The position numbers and the translations under genes are program-made. From IMG/VR virus record IMGVR_UViG_3300020202_000194, positions 1 to 27,230 of that record: 27,230 bases of DNA; one strand, written 5' to 3'. The notes beneath the pieces are model-generated. The model was not told where the DNA came from. It was given only the letters and a program-made list of their open reading frames with translations, and did not search any database. The stretch comes from a virus. Every line of letters begins with the position of its first letter. The stretch's first letter is position 1. Positions 7,557 to 15,250 of this stretch are shown piece by piece.

Positions 7557-7643
7557 CGCGCGCTAGCCGAAATCCACAAAGTGAACTAACATTCTGCGCA
7601 TCTCGTCTCCTATCGAGTGTTGGGTCGCTTTGGGCGGACAGTG

Positions 7644-8561
7644 ATGACCACTGAACGAGCGCAGTCGCCGCGTCGCTGGCGGATTCCTTCGCCCGAGCAA
7701 GCCTTCAGGACCTTCGTTGATCGCCTGCCGCCCTGGCTCGGGGACGCCGTGTGGAATGCGACAATAGTCGTCGCATGGATCACGCTGCCGCTCTGGTTTG
7801 TTGGCGTGGTCTCAGACCTGGATTACCTGCAACCGTTGGGTCGGTGGCTAGCGATGCACGCCTGGCCGCCTGTGCAGACTGCTCTGGTGGCCATCGCTAA
7901 CGCCGTTCGTGTTTGGCGGGGCTTTGTCGAGCCGTTTCATGCATGGGTGCAGAGCGTCTTGCCATTCCCGCTCCCAAAAGAGCTGACAGAGCTACTGGTC
8001 GCGCTTCTTCCGGCGATTCCCAGCTTTGTCCGCCTTTACATGGTCCGCCGCAGCTTAAGGCTGGCGCAGCGCCAATCGGCGGAGCAGTTCGCGGACTACA
8101 TGGAGCGATCTGTTGTTGCATCGGACCTGTCATCAGATGCAAAGGACACGGCGTTAAGGTGGGCAGCGGAAATTCGACGGCGTGGCGCCTTGGACGATGA
8201 GGCCATAGGCGCTCTGCGGGAAGCGCACGTGCGAAATGTCGCCAAGCTCGTCGATCGTGCGATTCTCGAACTGGATCTCGCCGATGACGAAAAGGATGGC
8301 CTCCTCGAGTGGGTCGAGCAGGTAAGACAACGCGGTACGTTGGACGCCGACTCCTGGGGCGTCATGTTCCATCTCTTGAACACGCTTGAGCCTACCGACA
8401 GTAACGAGAACACCGAAAGAACTCGATCGATTGCTTTAGCTGCGTTGCGCACCGCGACAGCGAAGGTGAGGGAGTACCGAGCGCTAGATCTCGCTATCGT
8501 CGCTTCTTGCCTCGTCATCGTGGCAGTCGTGCTTTCCTTGGTTGAACTCATCTTCCGTTGA
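7644..8561 (+). CDS. Predicted membrane protein, moron inserted between terminase and gpW genes
   Basis: 305 residues from ATG 7644 (a GTG at 7617 would add 9). Neither start has a strong ribosome-binding site. I do not recognise the family. Hydrophobic segments are seen early (TIVVAWITLPLWFVGVV), in the middle (LTELLVALLPAIPSFVRLYM) and at the C-terminus (LAIVASCLVIVAVVLSLVEL). Between them is a charged, helical cytoplasmic-type region of about 150 residues that contains two similar helices (ALRWAAEIRRRGALDDEAIG and LLEWVEQVRQRGTLDADSWG), suggesting an internal repeat. It is on the strand opposite to all neighbouring head genes and has visibly lower GC, both marks of a moron added to the phage. 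Roles such as superinfection exclusion or anti-phage defence are possible but unproven. Confidence 0.75.
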   Translation: MTTERAQSPRRWRIPSPEQAFRTFVDRLPPWLGDAVWNATIVVAWITLPLWFVGVVSDLDYLQPLGRWLAMHAWPPVQTALVAIANAVRVWRGFVEPFHAWVQSVLPFPLPKELTELLVALLPAIPSFVRLYMVRRSLRLAQRQSAEQFADYMERSVVASDLSSDAKDTALRWAAEIRRRGALDDEAIGALREAHVRNVAKLVDRAILELDLADDEKDGLLEWVEQVRQRGTLDADSWGVMFHLLNTLEPTDSNENTERTRSIALAALRTATAKVREYRALDLAIVASCLVIVAVVLSLVELIFR

Positions 8562-8626
8562 GGTCTTCGCGGACGTAACAGCGGCTTCGTTCGTCGTCGC
8601 CGCTAGCGCAACACCAGCGCTTTGCT

Positions 8627-10687
8627 TCAGGCGTTCGAGCGCGGGAACGTATGCTTCGGCTTCCATTCGGAAGTGTGGCCAGCCGCCGACGTATTGGCCG
8701 TCGCCGACGGCTGGTCCGTGGCGCGTCTGGACGTATCCAGATCGGCCTCGCCTCCCTCAGGCGTCTGAATTCTGCGCGGCATGAAAAGATCGCTCTGCCC
8801 TTCACCGCAGATCTGCGCGCGCGCCTTTTCCCAGTCGAACGCGCGCTCCTTGCGCGTGGCGCCGACGCCCAAGCTGAAGGCCAGTGCGCGCGTCCCGCAC
8901 CACACGTCGGTCTCTTCGTTGCGGAAGCCCGGCCGCACCTTCCAAACACGCGTGATCTTCCCGCGCGCAGACTCCTCGGTCAGCATCTCAGCGACGAGCT
9001 CGCGGACGTAGTCGTGGTCGACGCCGTGATGGAAATGGCCGCGGCCGCCGCAGCGTATGCCGACGCCTTTCTCAATCGCCGTGCGCAGCGAGTAGTGCAG
9101 CTCCGCCTTCAGCGACCACGTGCCCGTGGGATAGAGCATCGTCTTGGCGACGATGCGACCGTCCATTTTCGCCTTCACCTTCTTCGGCGTGCCGATGTAC
9201 GGAAAGCTCCAGCCTGGCCGGCCGTCCATCGCGCGCGCCGTCGGATGGCGCGCGCAGAATGCGTAGACATGGTTCGACTTGTAGCCGGCATCGACTCCGA
9301 AGAGCTCGATGCCGATCTCGCCGCCTTCCGCGTGCGGATAGCGCCGCTGCAGGACCTCGGCGAGCTCCTTCCAGACTTCTTCGCCGGCGGGATCGCCTCT
9401 GATCTTGCCGCGATCGACCAGCCACCATTCCGCGCCGGGCGCCCAGGCATAAACGCTCCAGGCGATGTGGTCGCCCTGCACGTCCGCCATGCCCGTCAGC
9501 AGATATGCGCCCGCGGGGCAGACGCCTTCCTCGTACTCTTCGCGCAAGTCGAACAGCTTGACGTGGTCGGGCGCGTCGCGCCCTTCGTCCCATGCGCGCG
9601 CGAGCGCTTGCTGCCAGAACGTCTTCTCGGTCGAGAGCCCGTCGGCCTTGGCTTCCTGACCCGACTGCCAGATCGCGTCCCAATCGGTGAATGGCGAGAC
9701 ATAGCGCCACCAGCGATACGAAGGATGCCGACCCGCTTCGCTCCGGCTTTCCCATCGCGCTCGATCTTCCGCCGGAAACGCGCGGGGCGGCGCGGCGTTT
9801 TCCGCGTTCTTGTCTTCATAGCACGGGACGTAGCAGTGCGCCGCGACCATGGCCTTCTTGTGCTTGTGCTCGACGACGGCGCCGCACAATCTGCAGACGA
9901 AATGCGCGCCGATCGTCTCGGTTGGCGCGTTCATGTCCTCCCATTCCCAGCGGTTGAAGCCGCTGCAGTGCGGGCAGGGGAGATAGATCTCGTGGCTGGT
10001 GCCGTCTTCGTGCGCTTTCGTCGATGGACACTCGCCGAGCACGCCGGCGGCCGAGATCTTCAGCGTCTTCGCGCCACGCAGCTCATAACTGCCCTGCCGA
10101 TTCTTCGCCTGCGCGATCGGCGAGCCGCGGCCGCCGACGTCGCGCAAGAAGCCGGCGATTTCCTCGAGCACCAGAAAGCGGAAGCTCATCATTTGCAGCG
10201 AGTGCGGCGACGTCGCTGTCATGATGCGGATCGAGCCGCCGATGAAGCGCTTGCGCAGCGTCGAGGAGCCTTCGTTGCTGCGGCTCGACACCTTTTTTAC
10301 GCGGTGACGCAGCGCCGGCGACGCATCGATCGTCGACTGCACCTTCTCTTCGGCGTACTTCCGCGCGTCGTCGATCGACGGCAGATAGACCCCGATAGGT
10401 CCCGGGCTCTCGGCGATGCAGTGCCCGATCCAGATCTCGCCGATCTTCGACTTGCCGCTCTGCGCCGAGGCCAGCACGTTCACTTCGCGGCAGCGATCGG
10501 TCGTTTCCAGACGCGACAACGGCGCCAGCAGGTACTCCAGCTCTTCGAACCGCAGCGGGCCTGGCCGTGACGATTGCTCGGCCTTCACGACGATATTGGC
10601 TTCGGCCCATTCGGCGATCGACAGAGCCGGCCGCGGCGCGCAGGCCTCCGCGAGGCGCGCGAGCACCCAGCGCATCGCATCGAGCAT
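8627..10687 (-). CDS. Terminase large subunit, gpA-like
   Basis: 686 residues, compared with 641 for lambda gpA. It is the ATP-driven packaging motor and endonuclease that cuts concatemers. The Walker A-type motif is ASAQSGKS (73-80), Walker B is FLVLEEI (171-177), and the DEAD-like coupling region follows. A Cys4 zinc site (CPHC at 238-241 and CRLC at 265-268) is typical of GpA. The nuclease half has acidic residues in GMADVQGD and LFGVDAGYKS, then TGTWSLKAELHY. The C-terminal 45 residues are low complexity (TSRRATDQPSATANTSAA), perhaps the part that meets the portal. ATG 10687 has no clear Shine-Dalgarno; ATG at codon 5 is an alternative. The gene lies 57 bases after the small terminase gene. 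Confidence 0.94.
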   Translation of the reverse strand: MLDAMRWVLARLAEACAPRPALSIAEWAEANIVVKAEQSSRPGPLRFEELEYLLAPLSRLETTDRCREVNVLASAQSGKSKIGEIWIGHCIAESPGPIGVYLPSIDDARKYAEEKVQSTIDASPALRHRVKKVSSRSNEGSSTLRKRFIGGSIRIMTATSPHSLQMMSFRFLVLEEIAGFLRDVGGRGSPIAQAKNRQGSYELRGAKTLKISAAGVLGECPSTKAHEDGTSHEIYLPCPHCSGFNRWEWEDMNAPTETIGAHFVCRLCGAVVEHKHKKAMVAAHCYVPCYEDKNAENAAPPRAFPAEDRARWESRSEAGRHPSYRWWRYVSPFTDWDAIWQSGQEAKADGLSTEKTFWQQALARAWDEGRDAPDHVKLFDLREEYEEGVCPAGAYLLTGMADVQGDHIAWSVYAWAPGAEWWLVDRGKIRGDPAGEEVWKELAEVLQRRYPHAEGGEIGIELFGVDAGYKSNHVYAFCARHPTARAMDGRPGWSFPYIGTPKKVKAKMDGRIVAKTMLYPTGTWSLKAELHYSLRTAIEKGVGIRCGGRGHFHHGVDHDYVRELVAEMLTEESARGKITRVWKVRPGFRNEETDVWCGTRALAFSLGVGATRKERAFDWEKARAQICGEGQSDLFMPRRIQTPEGGEADLDTSRRATDQPSATANTSAAGHTSEWKPKHTFPRSNA

Positions 10688-10744
10688 GAGCGTTGAGGGT
10701 CGAGAACGTCGCCGCGGCGCGGGATTTGCTGCGCATCGTGCGCA

Positions 10745-11332
10745 TCACGCCGTCTGATCTTCGTCCTCGACCTCTCCTTCGTTCGTTTCTTCGCCCGCTT
10801 CGCCTCCGCCGAGCGCCTGCAGCGCCTGCGCGAACGCTTCCTCGACCTTTCCGTCCTGCTCGATCAGCAATGTCGCCTTCGCACGCGCGTCTTGTGTCGC
10901 TTCGAGCGCCTCCGCGCGGGCAAATCGCGTCGTGCGATGCGCTTCGCGCAGCGCGTCGCCGGCGGCGAGCACCGCGCGCAGGACAGCTTCCTTCGGGATG
11001 AGCTCGCCGCGGGCCCGCGCGAGCTCGAATTCTGCTTTCTCGGCCGCGGCGCGCCGCTCACGGATGCGAAGCGCCGCCGCTTCGTCGCCATCCTCGTCGC
11101 CGGCGGCGCCCTTCGCTTCCTGCACGCGCACGTTTTCGGTGCGATGGCGCTTCAACGCGGCGAAGTCGACGAGCACGGGCTGGCCATTGTCGCCGCCGCG
11201 CCGCGGAATCTCAGGATAGCGCTCCAAGTAGCGCGAGATCTGCTGCTGGCTGATCGTATCGCCTGCAGCAGTGAGCCGTCGCGCCGCCTCAGATTGCGAA
11301 CACCAGTCAGATTCTTCAGCCATCTCCGCCAC
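10745..11332 (-). CDS. Terminase small subunit, Nu1-like
   Basis: 195 residues from GTG 11332, near lambda Nu1 (181); an ATG three codons later (11323) is also possible, though GGAG then directly abuts it. Nu1 binds cosB and hands DNA to the large subunit. The N-terminal winged helix-turn-helix is visible as CSQSEAARRLTAAGDTISQQ followed by ISRYLERYPEIPR. The middle helix with AAEKAEFELARARGELIPKE is a hallmark of Nu1-type small terminases (the 'ELi' dimer/large-subunit region). The C-terminus is acidic (EETNEGEVEDEDQTA) and would contact gpA. It precedes the large terminase gene in the same orientation. A gap of about 190 bases upstream contains a terminator and a possible cos region. Confidence 0.88.
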   Translation of the reverse strand: MAEMAEESDWCSQSEAARRLTAAGDTISQQQISRYLERYPEIPRRGGDNGQPVLVDFAALKRHRTENVRVQEAKGAAGDEDGDEAAALRIRERRAAAEKAEFELARARGELIPKEAVLRAVLAAGDALREAHRTTRFARAEALEATQDARAKATLLIEQDGKVEEAFAQALQALGGGEAGEETNEGEVEDEDQTA

Positions 11333-11360
11333 ATTTCGTTCAGCTGCGGAGACGTTGAAA

Positions 11361-11429
11361 AACCTACCAGCGCTAGCGCTAACCTACACCCCGCACGCAG
11401 GATTTTGAACTATCGAGGGCCCGGCCCTC
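11361..11429. other. Candidate cos/packaging region ahead of the small terminase gene
   Basis: This lies in the non-coding gap where lambda carries cosN/cosB. It contains AACCTAC at 11361-11367 and again at 11381-11387 (20-bp spacing), enclosing a 12-bp palindrome AGCGCTAGCGCT (11369-11380), and a further inverted repeat GAGGGC-CCG-GCCCTC at 11415-11429. Repeated boxes could be Nu1 winged-helix sites and the symmetric element a nicking site. Evidence is position and symmetry only; the same motifs could be a promoter operator. Confidence 0.35.
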
Positions 11430-11468
11430 CGTCGCGCCGTGTTAGCTGCGGGCGCGGGAAGGACCCGC

Positions 11469-11499
11469 AAAACAAAGGCCCCGCCGAAGCGGGGCCTTT
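11469..11499 (-). terminator. Strong rho-independent terminator ending the replication operon
   Basis: Positions 11474-11484 pair perfectly with 11489-11499 (11 bp). On the minus strand the loop is the extra-stable C(TTCG)G tetraloop and the stem is followed by TTTGTTTTGC. It comes 24 bases after the stop of the 399-residue gene and separates the leftward replication operon from the packaging genes, implying that the terminase gene has its own promoter or an antiterminated transcript. Confidence 0.85.
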
Positions 11500-11522
11500 C
11501 CGAACGCGATTCGCGACCGTGC

Positions 11523-12722
11523 CTAAGTCGATGCATCCTGGGGGGCCCCCAGGTCAAGGCCCCACCTGACCGCGAGCCGCTCCAATCCACAACGAAGTGT
11601 CTGCACGACAGCGCCTTCCGCCTTTTCTCGTTTCGTGAAGTGCACGAGATCGCGCGCGCGAGCGAGCGAACCGATCGGCGTCTCGTACACGCACACTTCC
11701 ATCACGACGCGCTCTTCGATCGGCAGCAGGCTCTTCAATGCGCCCTCAAGCTTGCGCCAGCTGTCGCATGCGGTGTCGAGCCCCGCGGCGCGCGCGCCAG
11801 CGCTCCCGCCATCGACCACGACGCCGTCATACGATCCGATCAGCTTCGCGTTCTTCATGGAGGCGAAGTAGAGCTTTACAACTTCCTCGGCCGCACGCAC
11901 GTGCTGCGCTTCGAGCGCTGGCTTATCGCCTGGCCGCGCCGGCCGCGACAAGCGCCCGATCGGCGCGTTCGGTTCAATGCACACAACGAAGGCCGGCTTC
12001 GCGATCGAGCCCTCAGGCGTGTCGACGACTTGGACGCGCCAGCTGCGCTTCTGCACCAGCTCAGCCGTCGGCAGCTTCGCGCCGCGCTTGCTCACCGCAT
12101 CGATCGCGGCCGCGCCATACGCTTCAGCGCGCCGCGCCCCGGTGCGCAGCTTGCGCGCGACGCGGCCATCGAGCTGCACGCCGCGCGCCTTGGCAATGCG
12201 CGCCAACCGTTCCAGCACATGCGCGTTCGACGCCGCTTCGTCGACGAGCCTCGACACATCCAGCGTCGTCGATGTCTCCGACAGGCCGCGGAATGCGTTG
12301 AGCAGCACCTGGCCCAGCAGCGGGCCATGCTTTGCCTCGAGCGCGTCGATCATCTCACGCACGCGCTTGGCCCGCTCGCGCCGGCGGCTGCGCTGAAGGC
12401 CTGCGGCATCGATCAGCCCTACGAGACGGCGCATTGCTTTCTTGCCCGCGCCTGTCGTCTGGCCGGCGGCGACCATCACGCGCGCCACCGTCACATAGGT
12501 CTCGTGCGTCGCCGCGTTCGGGAACGCTTCGATCAGCGCTGCCACTCCGCCATCGAGCCCCGCCATGCCCTCGATGAGCGCGTGCGCCCTGGCGCGCGCC
12601 GACTCGCGCTGCAGACGCGCGCCGCGGTCCGCATCGAAGCTGGCGGCAACGGGCAGGGCTTGCCCTCTCCGAGATCGAGCGTCGTCGCCAACGGAACGAA
12701 GAGCAGGTTTTGATTTAGTCAT
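11523..12722 (-). CDS. Uncharacterised phage protein, possible DUF6456-like C-terminus
   Basis: 399 residues from ATG 12722; longer starts would run into the iteron block and give repeat-derived sequence, so they are rejected. I do not recognise a firm family. The N-terminal half is helical and Ala/Arg-rich, with several Lys/Arg clusters (LQRSRRRERAKRVREM). The C-terminal part (LEAQHVRAAEEVVKLYFASM, LDTACDSWRKLEGALKSLLP, then VVMEVCVYETP and LRCGLERLAVRWGLDLG) has the layout of the DUF6456 region that accompanies regulators in Alphaproteobacteria: a helix pair, a valine strand and a final 'L..LA..wGL' helix. It is the last gene of the leftward replication operon, directly after the iterons, and is followed by a strong terminator. 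A role in replication control or as a late regulator (Q-like position) is possible but inferred. Confidence 0.75.
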   Translation of the reverse strand: MTKSKPALRSVGDDARSRRGQALPVAASFDADRGARLQRESARARAHALIEGMAGLDGGVAALIEAFPNAATHETYVTVARVMVAAGQTTGAGKKAMRRLVGLIDAAGLQRSRRRERAKRVREMIDALEAKHGPLLGQVLLNAFRGLSETSTTLDVSRLVDEAASNAHVLERLARIAKARGVQLDGRVARKLRTGARRAEAYGAAAIDAVSKRGAKLPTAELVQKRSWRVQVVDTPEGSIAKPAFVVCIEPNAPIGRLSRPARPGDKPALEAQHVRAAEEVVKLYFASMKNAKLIGSYDGVVVDGGSAGARAAGLDTACDSWRKLEGALKSLLPIEERVVMEVCVYETPIGSLARARDLVHFTKREKAEGAVVQTLRCGLERLAVRWGLDLGAPQDAST

Positions 12723-12739
12723 GAGATCACAGAGACAAA

Positions 12740-13081
12740 GTGACGAGAGTGACGAATATTCAGGGGTACCGACGCATTGCGCGCGCGGATGGGCGCGCCA
12801 CGCATTGGGGTTGGTCGTCACTTTCGTCACTCTCGTCACTGAGCCTTGCGCGCCATGGCTCACGGCGAGTGACGATTAGTGACGAAAGGGACGAATTAGT
12901 CCTCGCCGTGAAACGCGTGAAACAGGTCGAGCGGGAAGCAATCGTCACTTCGTCACTAATCGTCACTCGATGGCGCGGGTGACGAAGGGTGACGAATTCC
13001 GCAATCGTCACCCGCCCGCGGCCGAAGCCTCTGGAATTCCGGGCAGGGCAGGCGGGTGACGAAAGGTGACGAAGGGGACGA
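12740..13081. repeat. Iteron array GTGACGA/TCGTCAC, candidate replication origin
   Basis: The 360-base gene-free stretch 12723-13082 carries fifteen perfect copies of a 7-mer. GTGACGA starts at 12740, 12749, 12869, 12879, 12979, 12989, 13056 and 13066; the reverse TCGTCAC starts at 12815, 12824, 12833, 12942, 12950, 12960 and 13005. Two near copies GGGACGA lie at 12888 and 13075. Copies come in groups of two or three at 8-10 bp spacing, so on one face of the helix, and groups alternate in orientation. The array directly follows the SF3 helicase gene, like the origin/iteron arrangement of P4-type replicons. Frames through it are repeat artefacts, not genes. Confidence 0.85.
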
Positions 13082-13082
13082 A

Positions 13083-14708
13083 TCATTCGTCGCGCCCTTT
13101 CTTCTTGCCCTTGTCGGAATCATCGCCGCCGAACACGCCGGCACGCACGCGCTGCTTCCACTCGTCCGTGAGATCGAGGCCGATGCGGATCACCGCCCCG
13201 CATGACTTCTCGCGCCCGAAGCCCCGATCGGTCAGGCGACGTCCCACCATGTTGGCTGACAGCGGCTCCTTCATGCCTTCGTCCTTCGACCAGGCCTTGA
13301 AGGCGTCATAGAGCTCGGCGCCATCGACGCGCGCCCCGTCGCTCTTGACGCAGCACTCGGCGATGAAGCGGCCGATCACGTCGCTGTCGGTGCGATAGGC
13401 GAGCGTCTCGGCCAGGACGCTCTCCGGCGGGTCGAGCCCGCCGCGTTCGAAATAATCGGAAAGCCCGTCGATCAGCCAGTTGAGGATGCCCGGAGCTTCG
13501 CGTTCGAGCGCGGCCTCGAGCGCCGGCCCTTTCTCGCGCTGCTCTTCCGGTGGGATCTGCACCTTCCACGGCACGAGCAGGATGCGACGCCAGATGCCGT
13601 CGTCGCCGCCGCGGATCGAGGGACGGTTGTTGCACGAGAGAATGATCTTGCCGACGATGTGAAACTCGACCGGCGCTTCGTGCAGCTTGCGCGCGACGAT
13701 GGGCTCGCCGCCCGTGAGCGATTTGACGCCGCCTTCGCTCAGCTTGGCGCCAGGTTCCGGCTCGGAGACGCGGATCATGCGCGGCCGCTCGGCCAGGCGC
13801 GCGACGTCGGGCGAAGCGGAAGAGCCCGACTGCTCGGAATAGAGCAGCGTCTGCACCGCCACCGTCATGCAATAGGAGCCGAGCACGCGCGCAACCGCGT
13901 TCAGCAGCGTCGACTTGCCGTTCGCGCCGCCGCCGTGGAAGACGACCATCGCCTGGTCGCGCACGGAATCGATGAGGCACGCGCCGAGCGCGCGCTGCAC
14001 GAAGCCTTGCAGTGCGCGGTCTTCGTTGCCGTGTTCGTCCTTCGCCGGCGGAAGCACGCGATCGAGGAAGGCGCGAAACTCCGGGCACTGGGCGTTCTCG
14101 TCGTAGGCGACGCCGGCCATGTGCGTGAGGTAGTCTTCGCGCCGATGCTCGCGCAGCTTCTTGTCGAGCCCGTCGAACTCGAGCGTGCCGTTCTCGACAT
14201 TGAAGAGATTGGGCTTGGCGTTCCACGCTTCGAGGTCGTGGTGCAGGTGCGGCCATGATTGCGTCAGCATCGCGCTCAGCCGCGCCGAATTGCTCGATTG
14301 CGTGCGCCAGCCCATCAGCGTGCGCGCCATGTTGCGCAGTTGTTTCTTCTTGCGCTGGGTTGGCGTCAGTTTCTTGTCGTCGGCGTCGTCCTCATCCTCA
14401 TCGCCTTCATCGCCGCCGTCGAGCTTCTTCGCTTCCTCGAGCACGGCCTTCGCCTCGAGCTCGATCGCCCGCGCCGTCAGCTGCGCGCGCTTGAGGGCCT
14501 CTGCGTTTTCCGGATCGAGCCGCCAGCGTTTGCCGTCGATGAACACGAGCGTTCCCAGCCCCGGCGTGCGCCGGAGATCTTCGCCGTGGCGAAAGCGCAG
14601 CCGCTCTGAGTTGCCGATATCGTCGCGGCCGAGATCGGCCAGCGCACGATCGTCGACGACCGGGCCGCCGCCTTCGGTGACAAGACGAAGGGCAGGGGCG
14701 CTGCTCAA
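13083..14708 (-). CDS. D5/P4-type superfamily 3 replicative helicase
   Basis: 541 residues if translation begins at TTG 14708, which overlaps the upstream stop (TTGA) and has GGAG 8 bases before it; no ATG lies in a sensible place and longer frames only read the upstream genes out of frame. Domains: N-terminal region with FIDGKRWRLDPENAE; an acidic linker (98-113, DGGDEGDEDEDDADD); D5-type region (about 125-255); SF3 ATPase with Walker A GGGANGKST (259-267), motif B MIRVSEPE (311-318), motif C KIILSCNNRP (354-363) and arginine finger WRR (373-375); a C-terminal winged helix followed by a basic end (DKGKKKGRDE). It should unwind DNA at the phage origin together with the separately encoded Prim-Pol protein. 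The origin candidate begins right at its stop codon. Confidence 0.92.
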   Translation of the reverse strand: MSSAPALRLVTEGGGPVVDDRALADLGRDDIGNSERLRFRHGEDLRRTPGLGTLVFIDGKRWRLDPENAEALKRAQLTARAIELEAKAVLEEAKKLDGGDEGDEDEDDADDKKLTPTQRKKKQLRNMARTLMGWRTQSSNSARLSAMLTQSWPHLHHDLEAWNAKPNLFNVENGTLEFDGLDKKLREHRREDYLTHMAGVAYDENAQCPEFRAFLDRVLPPAKDEHGNEDRALQGFVQRALGACLIDSVRDQAMVVFHGGGANGKSTLLNAVARVLGSYCMTVAVQTLLYSEQSGSSASPDVARLAERPRMIRVSEPEPGAKLSEGGVKSLTGGEPIVARKLHEAPVEFHIVGKIILSCNNRPSIRGGDDGIWRRILLVPWKVQIPPEEQREKGPALEAALEREAPGILNWLIDGLSDYFERGGLDPPESVLAETLAYRTDSDVIGRFIAECCVKSDGARVDGAELYDAFKAWSKDEGMKEPLSANMVGRRLTDRGFGREKSCGAVIRIGLDLTDEWKQRVRAGVFGGDDSDKGKKKGRDE

Positions 14709-15250
14709 CGCGTGATCTCCGCGTAGCGGGCGAGAAAGCGCTCGAAGGCCTCGTCGGGCATCATCGGCGCGATGACCTGGTCCAGCGGCTCGTAGCCGTC
14801 TGTGCTGCTCCACACATCGGAGCTGCCCGCGGTGAGATCGCGTTGCTCCGTGCGCAGCAGTCGCAGGTCGGCGTGCTTGACTTCCGCCGGCCATGGATAC
14901 GGAAGGTCGAAGCGCGCGGCGATCGCGTGCTCGACGCGCCGCTCGATCACTTTGTATTCGGGCAGCAGCTGCTTGAGCGGCCCCACGATGTCGCCCATGT
15001 ACGCCTCGGCGGCGTCGTGCAGCAGACCAGCCAAGGCGAGCGCCGGCGGCACGTGGCGGCTGACGAGTACCGAGTGCTGCGCAACGGAATAGAACGCCAA
15101 GCATTGGCCGGCGTAGCGACACGCGTTCGAGAGTCCCCACGCAATGTCCTCGACGTCGATCGTCCACGGTTTCGGGTCGAGGAAATCGAAATAGACGCCG
15201 GATCTGCAAACGATAGTCGCGCCGACGACGCCGGGCTTGGTCGCGTTCAT
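14705..15250 (-). CDS. HD-domain phosphohydrolase, YfbR-like 5'-deoxynucleotidase
   Basis: 181 residues. HD-family metal site: His59 (SVAQHSVLV), His78-Asp79 ([12 protein letters not shown]), and a later acidic residue in the [14 protein letters not shown] helix. The surrounding [10 protein letters not shown] and [15 protein letters not shown] are characteristic of YfbR-type nucleotidases, which remove phosphate from deoxyribonucleoside monophosphates with a bound divalent metal. In phages, members can reshape nucleotide pools or spare modified nucleotides. It overlaps the Prim-Pol gene at its start (ATGA) and the helicase start at its end, so the three are co-translated. Placement between primase and helicase suggests a direct contribution to phage DNA synthesis; substrate is not known. 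Confidence 0.87.
   Translation of the reverse strand: MNATKPGVVGATIVCRSGVYFDFLDPKPWTIDVEDIAWGLSNACRYAGQCLAFYSVAQHSVLVSRHVPPALALAGLLHDAAEAYMGDIVGPLKQLLPEYKVIERRVEHAIAARFDLPYPWPAEVKHADLRLLRTEQRDLTAGSSDVWSSTDGYEPLDQVIAPMMPDEAFERFLARYAEITR

Noticed and set aside
8484-8666. Minus-strand 60-codon frame overlapping the end of gpA
   Set aside because: It begins plausibly (MEAEAYVPALERLKQ) but has no ribosome-binding site, ends inside the moron on the other strand and has an unlikely C-terminus. It might be a remnant cut by the moron, which I cannot show.
12740-13081. CRISPR array
   Set aside because: Units are 7 bp, spaced 8-10 bp, in both orientations, with no spacers of constant length and no cas genes.
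12740-13086. Short frames through the iteron block on both strands
   Set aside because: Their sequences are only translations of the repeated 7-mer (runs such as SDESDE or VTLVT) and they have no ribosome-binding site.
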